Shown piece after piece: positions 58,256-64,000 of a stretch of DNA of 64,000 nt. Every line of letters starts with the position of its first letter. Positions within the stretch are counted from its first letter, which is position 1. Below the pieces are notes generated by a model. The model ran no database searches, was not told where the DNA came from, and saw only the letters and a program-made list of their open reading frames with translations. The position numbers and the translations under genes were made by a program. The stretch comes from Fluviibacter phosphoraccumulans_A (GTDB lineage Bacteria > Pseudomonadota > Gammaproteobacteria > Burkholderiales > Rhodocyclaceae): positions 372,001 through 436,000 of the forward strand of contig CP126743.1 of NCBI GenBank assembly GCA_036287865.1, in the 5' to 3' direction.

Positions 58256-59063
58256 ATGAGCTACCAGGTCCTCGCGCGCAAGTGGCGCCCGAAATCATTT
58301 GAGTCCCTGGTGGGACAGGATGCTGTTGTGCGTGCGCTCACCCACGCGCTCGATGCTAATAGACTGCATCACGCTTATCTGCTGACTGGCACGCGTGGTG
58401 TGGGTAAGACTACGATTGCCCGGATTTTGGCCAAGGCGCTCAACTGCGAACAGGGCGTTTCTTCGAAGCCATGTGGTGTTTGTTCAGCCTGCCAGCAAAT
58501 TGATGCTGGGCGCTTATATGGCAATCTGTTGCCGATTCCTGAAGCACGTATTCAAGTCGGTAAGCACGGCGATATTTTGGCGCTGGGCCAGCGCACGCTG
58601 GAGATTCTGGATACGCCAGGCCATGCCCGTCATCACATCAGCGTTGTGGATCATACGGCTAAAGGCATTTTTTCCGGGGACACCTTCGGTTTGTCGTATT
58701 GGGAACTGGATGTGGACATTTTCCCGACGACCACACCGGTTAATTTTGAGCCGGATGCAATGCATGCCTCGATTGAGCTGATGCGCTCATTCAAGCCATC
58801 AGGTATTTACCTGACGCATTACAGCCAAGTCACTGAAGTGGATAAGCTGGCCGACGATCTGCATCGGTATATTGATGCGCTGGTGGATATCACCAACGAG
58901 GCAGCGATGACATCGTATTTACTCAAAGAAAGAAGTACGTGCTCATGGCTGCACGTTGCTGGATGCCGAAGTGAAAGCGATTTTTGCAACCGATCTGGAT
59001 CTGAATGCACAGGGCCTGGCCTATTGGAAAGAACAGGAAGAGAAAAAGGCGGCAAGCGCCTGA
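58256..59063 (+). pseudogene. dnaX N-terminal fragment fused to the C-terminal half of an MBL-fold hydrolase
   Basis: The first 86 codons are a perfect DnaX start (SYQVLARKWRPKSFESLVGQ, Walker A GTRGVGKTT, zinc ligands CGVCSAC). At about 58513 the frame runs without a break into LYGNLLPIPEARI, DTPGHARHHISVVDH and FSGDTFGLSYWELD, the second half of a metallo-beta-lactamase-type hydrolase lacking the N-terminal His-x-His-x-Asp-His. A 4-base tandem duplication (AGAA) at about 58929 shifts the hydrolase frame; without it the reading continues (VRAHGCTLLDAEV) to the TGA at 59061. A deletion of more than 2 kb seems to have removed most of dnaX, any ybaB/recR and half the hydrolase gene. DnaX is essential, so another copy or an assembly error is implied. 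Confidence 0.85.
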
Positions 59064-59081
59064 TCGCCTCTTGATGCCCTG

Positions 59082-59912
59082 ATGACCGAGGCTATTGATC
59101 TGACGCGCCGCTTTGGTGGCATTAACCGCCTGTATGGGGATACCGCATTAAACCGGCTTTCGACTGCACACGCCATCGTGATTGGCATCGGTGGGGTGGG
59201 CTCCTGGGCAGCAGAAGCGCTAGCGCGTAGCGGTATCGGTCGTTTAACGCTGGTCGATCTGGACCATGTGGCCGAATCGAACTTCAATCGTCAGTTGCAT
59301 GCCGTTTCGCCCAGTCTTGGGCAGGCCAAGGTGGAGGCCACGGCGCAACGTATTGCCCTGATTAATCCGGGGTGTGAGGTACGTTGCATTGATGATTTCC
59401 TCACGCCAGACAATGTGGGTGAACTCATTGGCACCGATGCCAAAACCCTGGTGCTGGATGCCATGGACCAGGTGGCATCCAAGGTCGCGCTGATTGCCTG
59501 GTGCAAGAAGCACAAACAGACGATGGTCACTTGTGGCGCGGCTGGTGGGAAGCTGCGTGGCGAACTCGTGCAGGTAGCTGATCTGAGCGAAACCACACAA
59601 GACCCCTTGCTGGCTAAAGTGCGCACGGGTTTGCGTCGAGATCATCGCTTTCCGGCGGGGCAATTAAAACCAGTGAGTTTAGGAAAAAGTGCTGGCAATA
59701 AGAAAACCCAATTCGGCATTCCAGCGGTCTATTCAACAGAGGCAGTAAAACGTCCTGTGCAGGACGGCGATAGTTGTGCACCATTTGACCCAATGAGTGG
59801 CGCGCCTTTAGCTTGCGCCGGCTATGGGTCTCTGGTAACCGTTACAGCGGTATTTGGCATGGTGGCAGCAGGGCTATTGATTGATGCGGCCCTGCAGCGG
59901 AATGAGGGATAA
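59082..59912 (+). CDS. tcdA: tRNA threonylcarbamoyladenosine dehydratase
   Basis: 276-residue ThiF/E1-like enzyme that cyclises t6A37 of tRNAs to ct6A using ATP. IVIGIGGVGSWAAEALARSG is the adenylate-binding motif. LVDLDHVAESNFNRQLHA holds the conserved Asp and the Asn/Arg/Gln set. VLDAMDQVASK is also typical of the CsdL/TcdA group. It appears intact, unlike its neighbours. Confidence 0.92.
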   Translation: MTEAIDLTRRFGGINRLYGDTALNRLSTAHAIVIGIGGVGSWAAEALARSGIGRLTLVDLDHVAESNFNRQLHAVSPSLGQAKVEATAQRIALINPGCEVRCIDDFLTPDNVGELIGTDAKTLVLDAMDQVASKVALIAWCKKHKQTMVTCGAAGGKLRGELVQVADLSETTQDPLLAKVRTGLRRDHRFPAGQLKPVSLGKSAGNKKTQFGIPAVYSTEAVKRPVQDGDSCAPFDPMSGAPLACAGYGSLVTVTAVFGMVAAGLLIDAALQRNEG

Positions 59913-59919
59913 TAGCGGC

Positions 59920-60363
59920 ATGACAAGTACCGCTGCGAAACAGATTCCCTGGCAAGAGGAGTGGACGCTGAATCATCCGAAGATGGATGAAACGCACCAC
60001 GAATTTATTGCCGAAATTAATCATATGCTGGCTGTGCCGGATGACGAGATGCTGGCAGCCGTTGATCGGTTCATCGAACACACGGTGACGCACTTCGAAC
60101 AAGAGCGCGAGTGGATGGAAAGCACGAACTTTCCGCCGAAGGGTTGTCACATTGGTGAGCACGATCGCTTGCTGGCAATTGTGCAGCAGGTGCGACAGAT
60201 GGTGGCTGGTGGTGATTTTGCGATTGGCCGTCGATTGGCTGAAGAGTTGGTGCCCTGGTTCAACCAGCATGCCCAGACAATGGATGCCGCGCTGGCTTAT
60301 GTGTTGATTGAAGGCCCGGATGCCGAAGGCGCGCCGAAGTCTCACGATGGCTGTGCCTGCTAA
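59920..60363 (+). CDS. Bacteriohemerythrin-like oxygen-binding protein
   Basis: About 147 residues, a four-helix hemerythrin. The di-iron ligands are seen in KMDETHHEFIAEIN, HTVTHFEQERE, HIGEHDRLL and FNQHAQTMD. It binds oxygen or acts as an iron or redox sensor in the cytoplasm. I chose ATG 59920; ATG 59881 overlaps tcdA. The C-terminus ends with a short CAC. Its stop overlaps the start of the following FKBP gene. Confidence 0.88.
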   Translation: MTSTAAKQIPWQEEWTLNHPKMDETHHEFIAEINHMLAVPDDEMLAAVDRFIEHTVTHFEQEREWMESTNFPPKGCHIGEHDRLLAIVQQVRQMVAGGDFAIGRRLAEELVPWFNQHAQTMDAALAYVLIEGPDAEGAPKSHDGCAC

Positions 60364-60779
60364 TGCGCCGCCGTCAGTTTTTATCCCGTTTTTTAATGTT
60401 GCCTGTGGCTACTAGCCTGGGCATTGCTTTGAGCGCTTGTTCTGAAAGGAAGAAAATGACGTTGGAGATTGAAGATCTAGAAGTGGGTACGGGCGCTGAA
60501 GCCTAGGCTGGTTAAATGGTCACAGTCCATTACACCGGTTGGCTCACCGATGGCCAGAAGTTTGATTCGAGCAAGGATCGTAATGATCCGTTCGTATTCC
60601 CACTGGGCCAGGGTATGGTCATCAAGGGTTGGGATCAGGGCGTGGTCGGCATGAAAGTCGGCGGCAAGCGCAAGCTGACCATTCAGCCAGAGCTGGGCTA
60701 TGGTGCACGTGGCGCTGGTGGTGTCATTCCACCTAACGCCACACTAGTCTTCGAAGTCGAACTCCTAGGTACAAAATAA
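60363..60779 (+). pseudogene. FKBP-type peptidyl-prolyl isomerase with two internal stop codons
   Basis: From ATG 60363 the frame codes for a lipoprotein-type leader (RRRQFLSRFLMLP to LSAC lipobox) and an FKBP domain. TAG at 60504 and TAA at 60513 interrupt GAEA-stop-AG-stop-MVTVHYTGW, where homologues have a Gln, Lys or similar residue. Both fit CAG to TAG and CAA to TAA changes. After them TVHYTGWLTDG, FPLGQGMVIKGWDQGV and IPPNATLVFEVELL are intact to the end. No deletion is visible. The lesions are probably recent, and the ATG at 60516 could still give a leaderless isomerase. Confidence 0.85.
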
Positions 60780-60804
60780 TTTCATTTAAATCGTTCTAGC
60801 ACTT

Positions 60805-61473
60805 ATGACGATTGAGCCTGTCCGCCTCTCAAAGCTGATGGCAGAGCGCGGACTCTGTTCCCGCCGCGAGGCCGATAGTTATATCGAACGCGGCTGGGTG
60901 CTGGTCGATGGTGTCGTTGTTGATACGCTGGGCACGAAGGTATTGCCCAGCGTGTCAATCGAACTCAAGAACTCTGCCCAGAGTGCACAGGCCAAACGCG
61001 TAACGATTCTGCTACACAAGCCAGTAGGTTATGTATCCGGACAGCCGGAACTGGGGTGTACACCCGCGGTGCAACTCATTGGCGGGGCTTCGCGTTGGGT
61101 CGAAGACCCTGCCTTACGTCAACAGCCTTTCGCGCATGTCATGCTGCGTAATCTGGCGCCAGCTGGTCGGTTGGGCGTTGATAAAGAGTATCTGGTGCGT
61201 GTGGTTGGGAAGTTATCCCCAGATGGCCTGAAGTTGCTCAATCATGGCCTCTCGCTAGATGGCAAAAAATTGCGACCAGCCAAGGTGAACTGGCAGAATG
61301 AAGATCAGTTGCGCTTTGTGTTGCGGGAAGGCCGCAAGCGCTAGATTCGTCGCATGTGCGACCTGGTTGGCCTCAAAGTGGTGGGTTTGAAGCGCATTCG
61401 TATTGGCAAGATCAAACTGGGTAACTTGCCCGTGGGCCAGTGGCGCTTGCTGGGGGCTGACGAAGGCTTTTAA
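60805..61473 (+). pseudogene. RluF/RluB-type 23S rRNA pseudouridine synthase, catalytic segment deleted and stop-interrupted
   Basis: The N-terminal S4 domain is normal (RLSKLMAERGLCSRREADSYIERG), as is HKPVGYVSGQP. NLAPAGRL should be followed by D-x-D-S-x-G-L, holding the catalytic Asp, but jumps to GVDKEYLVRV. About 25 residues are missing in frame, with a repeated GTTGAT-like junction. A TAG at 61342 then splits EGRKR-stop-IRRMC, where the family has RQIRRMC. Reading continues to TAA 61471 (GQWRLLGADEGF). Loss of the catalytic Asp means it is inactive even if the stop were read through. Confidence 0.9.
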
Positions 61474-61487
61474 TGTGTCTTGATGGT

Positions 61488-61742
61488 TTAAGGGCGCGTC
61501 AACTGTTCCAGTTGTTGCAGCATCGCTAGGGCTTCGTCCCGGTGGTTGCCACACATCTCTACAGAAGCTTGTAAGCCACTACAGCAGGTTGGCCGATCGG
61601 GGTGCCCGAAAATCTTGCAGCGATAATCCGCATCTAATTGCACGCAAGCAATGCTTGCGGGTTTGCCCTCTTTCATGCCGGGAATCGCGCTGCTGATAGA
61701 AGGCGCTATACAACAGGCGCCACAGTTGGGGCGGCAATCCAT
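61488..61742 (-). CDS. YkgJ family cysteine-cluster protein
   Basis: 84 residues. MDCRPNCGACC at the N-terminus and later CVQLDADYRCKIFGHPDRPTCC and CGNHRDEAL match the YkgJ/DUF-type zinc or iron-sulfur cluster family (Cys-x3-Cys-x2-CC). Function unknown. It overlaps the 3' end of glnS by 37 bases and is probably co-transcribed with it. Confidence 0.88.
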   Translation of the reverse strand: MDCRPNCGACCIAPSISSAIPGMKEGKPASIACVQLDADYRCKIFGHPDRPTCCSGLQASVEMCGNHRDEALAMLQQLEQLTRP

Positions 61743-63607
61743 CCTGAGTGTTCCTGAGCCGCTTTGCCCCAGTTGTCGCGCAAGGTGACGGTGCGGTTAA
61801 ATACCGGCTTGCCGGGTTGCGTGTCGACGCGATCGGCAATAAAGTAACCGTGGCGTTCAAATTGGAAAATGGTTTCGGCTGCTGTGTTAGCCAGACCGCC
61901 TTCAACCTGGGCTTGGATTGTGGTAACGCTGTCCGGGTTTAAATCTTCCAGGAAGTCACGCGTTTCACCCTCGGGTGTGTCGGGCAACTTGCCACCCGGA
62001 TTGGCATGTTTGAAGAGGCGGTCATAAAGACGGACTTCTGCTGCGCAGGCATGCGCGACCGAAACCCAGTGGCTATTGCCTTTGACTTTGTAGTTGTCGG
62101 CGCCAGGCGTGCCACTCTTGGAGTCTTCGAAGTAAGTGGCGTAGACGGTGGTGACGTTGCCGTCGGCATCTTTATCGCAACCGGTACATTCAATGACAAA
62201 ACCGTAACGTAGTCGGATTTTGTTGCCCGGATAGAGTCGGTGGAAGCCTTTGGGTGGTTCTTCGGCAAAGTCTTCACGCTCAATCCACAGTTCGCGCGAG
62301 AATGGAATCTCACGTTTACCGAGTTCCGGATTGAGTGGATGGTTCGGCACGTGGCAGGTTTCCGACTGACCTTCGGGGTAATTCGTAATGACCAGTTTGA
62401 TCGGGTCGAGTACGGCGATGCGGCGCTCGGCAGCGATGTTGAGGTCTTCACGCATGCAGTCTTCCAGCACAGTGTAATCGATCAGCGAGTCGGAGCGCGA
62501 GACACCAATGCGCTCGGCAAAAAGCCGGAAGCCGGCTGGCGTGAAACCGCGGCGACGGGCGCCAACCAGTGTGGGCATGCGTGGATCGTCCCAGCCTTGT
62601 ACGTGGTTTTCTTCGACAAGCTGGATGAGCTTGCGCTTGGACAGCACGACGTAGGTGAGGTTGAGGCGTGAGAACTCGTATTGCTGCGGCAGCGGGGTAT
62701 TCAGACAGCCCAGTTCGGCCAGTTGCTCGTTCAGCCAGTTGTAGAGCGGACGATGCGACTCGAATTCCAGAGTGCAAATGGAGTGCGTAATGTTTTCCAG
62801 GCTGTCTGACACGCCATGCGTAAAGTCGTATAGCGGGTAGATGCACCAGGTATCGCCGGTGCGATGGTGATGGGCATGACGAATGCGGTAGGCCAGCGGG
62901 TCGCGCAAATTGATGTTGCCGGAAGACATGTCAATTTTTAGGCGCAGTACCAGGCTGCCATCACCGAATTCACCGGCTTTCATGCGGCGGAAAAGATCCA
63001 GGCTCTCGGCGGCGGGACGGTCACGCCACGGCGAATTGGTGCCCGGCTGCGTTAGCGTGCCGCGGTTCTGGCGAATCTCGTCTGCACTTTGCTCGTCAAC
63101 ATAGGCATGCCCGGCTTCGATGAGTTTTTCGGCGAATTCGTATAGCCAGTCGAAATAATCTGAGGCGAAGTAAAGATTGGTTTCGTTCTGGAATTGCCAG
63201 CCAAAGCCCAGCCACTTCACCGATTCAATAATCGAATCAACGTATTCCTGTTCTTCTTTGGCCGGGTTGGTGTCATCAAAGCGCATGTGGCACGCGCCAC
63301 CAAAGCGCTCGGCCAGGCCGAAGTTCAGACAGATGGATTTGGCGTGGCCAAAGTGCAGGTAACCGTTTGGTTCGGGCGGAAAGCGCGTGCGGATCGCCGC
63401 GGGATCTAGCGCGCCCGCCTTTTGCTGAGCCGCAGGGCCGGGTTTGTCCGACCAGTGACGCGCGGCATATTTGCTATCCGCCAGTGTTTGCTCGACCACC
63501 TGAATGAGAAAGTTAGAAGCGGCTGGCAGTTTTTCAGCGTTATCCGTAGCAGGAGATTTGGCGTGGCCCACGTTGGCGTCACTAGAAGTAAAAATATTGA
63601 GATGCAT
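61706..63607 (-). CDS. glnS: Glutaminyl-tRNA synthetase
   Basis: 633-residue class I synthetase. RFPPEPNGYLHFGHAKSICLNF contains the HIGH signature, and VLSKRKLIQLV is the KMSKS equivalent. DDTNPAKEEQEYVDSI and the C-terminal anticodon-binding beta-barrel (ELWIEREDF, KGNSHWVSV) are typical of GlnRS. It has an N-terminal extension of about 60 residues before the Rossmann fold. The stop codon is TAG. It appears intact. Confidence 0.95.
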   Translation of the reverse strand: MHLNIFTSSDANVGHAKSPATDNAEKLPAASNFLIQVVEQTLADSKYAARHWSDKPGPAAQQKAGALDPAAIRTRFPPEPNGYLHFGHAKSICLNFGLAERFGGACHMRFDDTNPAKEEQEYVDSIIESVKWLGFGWQFQNETNLYFASDYFDWLYEFAEKLIEAGHAYVDEQSADEIRQNRGTLTQPGTNSPWRDRPAAESLDLFRRMKAGEFGDGSLVLRLKIDMSSGNINLRDPLAYRIRHAHHHRTGDTWCIYPLYDFTHGVSDSLENITHSICTLEFESHRPLYNWLNEQLAELGCLNTPLPQQYEFSRLNLTYVVLSKRKLIQLVEENHVQGWDDPRMPTLVGARRRGFTPAGFRLFAERIGVSRSDSLIDYTVLEDCMREDLNIAAERRIAVLDPIKLVITNYPEGQSETCHVPNHPLNPELGKREIPFSRELWIEREDFAEEPPKGFHRLYPGNKIRLRYGFVIECTGCDKDADGNVTTVYATYFEDSKSGTPGADNYKVKGNSHWVSVAHACAAEVRLYDRLFKHANPGGKLPDTPEGETRDFLEDLNPDSVTTIQAQVEGGLANTAAETIFQFERHGYFIADRVDTQPGKPVFNRTVTLRDNWGKAAQEHSGWIAAPTVAPVV

Positions 63608-63648
63608 TTTACCGCATTCACCCCTGCGCGACCACTAAAATAACGGGT

Positions 63649-64000
63649 ATGAGAGGTACGTCTTCCCCCAAAATCGTCGCCCAGATTGCTGTTCGCGAGG
63701 CGCGTTTGGCTGCAATGGCGGGAAAGATCCGTTTTCCCGAAGCCTTACCGGTGAGTGCGCGCAAGGAAGAGATTGCGGCCGTGATTAAAGCGCACCCGGT
63801 GGTGATTGTCTGTGGCGAAACAGGTTCCGGTAAAACGACCTAGTTGCCTAAGATCTGCCTTGAATTAGGGCGCGGCGTACAGGGCATGATTGGCCATACG
63901 CAGCCTCGCCGACTGGCGGCACGTTCAGTCGCGAAGCGCGTGGCGGAGGAGCTGGATACCCGTATTGGTGAAGGCGTGGGTGTCAAAATTCGCTTTCAGG
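63649..64000 (+). pseudogene. HrpA ATP-dependent helicase, interrupted by a stop in the Walker A motif (partial, right edge)
   Basis: From ATG 63649 the frame gives VVIVCGETGSGKTT and then TAG at 63841, where HrpA/DEAH helicases have Gln (GKTTQLPK). Reading continues in the same frame with LPKICLELGRG, then HTQPRRLAARSVAKRVAEEL and GVGVKIRF, all conserved in DEAH helicases. The change fits CAG to TAG. HrpA is a non-essential RNA helicase involved in mRNA processing and ribosome rescue. The rest lies outside the window. Confidence 0.88.

Overview
The window looks like a chromosomal segment of a betaproteobacterium of the order Burkholderiales. The 16S rRNA has Alcaligenaceae/Burkholderiales-type signature stretches. 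The rrn operon (16S, tRNA-Ile, tRNA-Ala, 23S, 5S), the 4.5S RNA followed by dnaX, the argC/erpA/anmK/tyrS set and the CIRCE-controlled groESL all fit that group. I cannot name the genus.

Layout. (1) 1-778, minus strand: the 5' part of an O-antigen ligase/polymerase-type membrane protein that runs off the left edge. (2) 901-34169: one very long, tightly overlapping, AT-rich plus-strand operon for surface polysaccharide (O-antigen) synthesis, preceded by an extended -10 promoter and an ops (RfaH recruitment) element. It encodes DdhA/DdhB/DdhC-, Prt- and Tyv-like enzymes for a CDP-3,6-dideoxyhexose, ManC/Gmd/Fcl(ColC)/ColD for a GDP-linked sugar that is probably colitose, Ugd plus UDP-xylose synthase, and GalE. 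It also encodes many glycosyltransferases, two Wzx-type flippases, a GtrA/GtrB-like pair with several GT-C-like membrane proteins, a 2OG-Fe(II) oxygenase and an FAD oxidoreductase. Ugd is a sharply bounded GC-rich gene inside the AT-rich operon. (3) 34472-35569: a WecA/WbpL-type initiating transferase with host-like base composition. (4) 35.6-40.7 kb: an accessory patch with two toxin-antitoxin-like pairs, a pair of palindromic operators, a minus-strand two-gene module of unknown function (both genes apparently frameshifted) bracketed by imperfect inverted repeats, and coding debris. (5) 40.7-52.2 kb: CIRCE-groES-groEL, rmlA-rmlC, a PAP2-META phosphatase, parDE, a broken two-component pair, argC, erpA, anmK and tyrS. 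(6) 52.4-58.0 kb: the rrn operon. (7) 58.1-64 kb: ffs, a dnaX remnant fused to half of a metallo-hydrolase, tcdA, hemerythrin, a stop-interrupted FKBP, a crippled pseudouridine synthase, a YkgJ-like protein, glnS, and an hrpA whose Walker A motif runs into a stop codon.

The most striking global feature is the contrast between an apparently intact 33-kb glycan operon and recent decay in the housekeeping and regulatory genes to its right. At least six genes there carry in-frame deletions, small indels or glutamine-to-stop changes. This looks like early genome reduction in a host-restricted lineage, although an assembly or consensus artefact cannot be excluded from the sequence alone. The best candidates for new biology are the combined CDP- and GDP-dideoxyhexose locus, the HicA-like/HTH gene pair with its operators, and the unknown two-gene minus-strand module.
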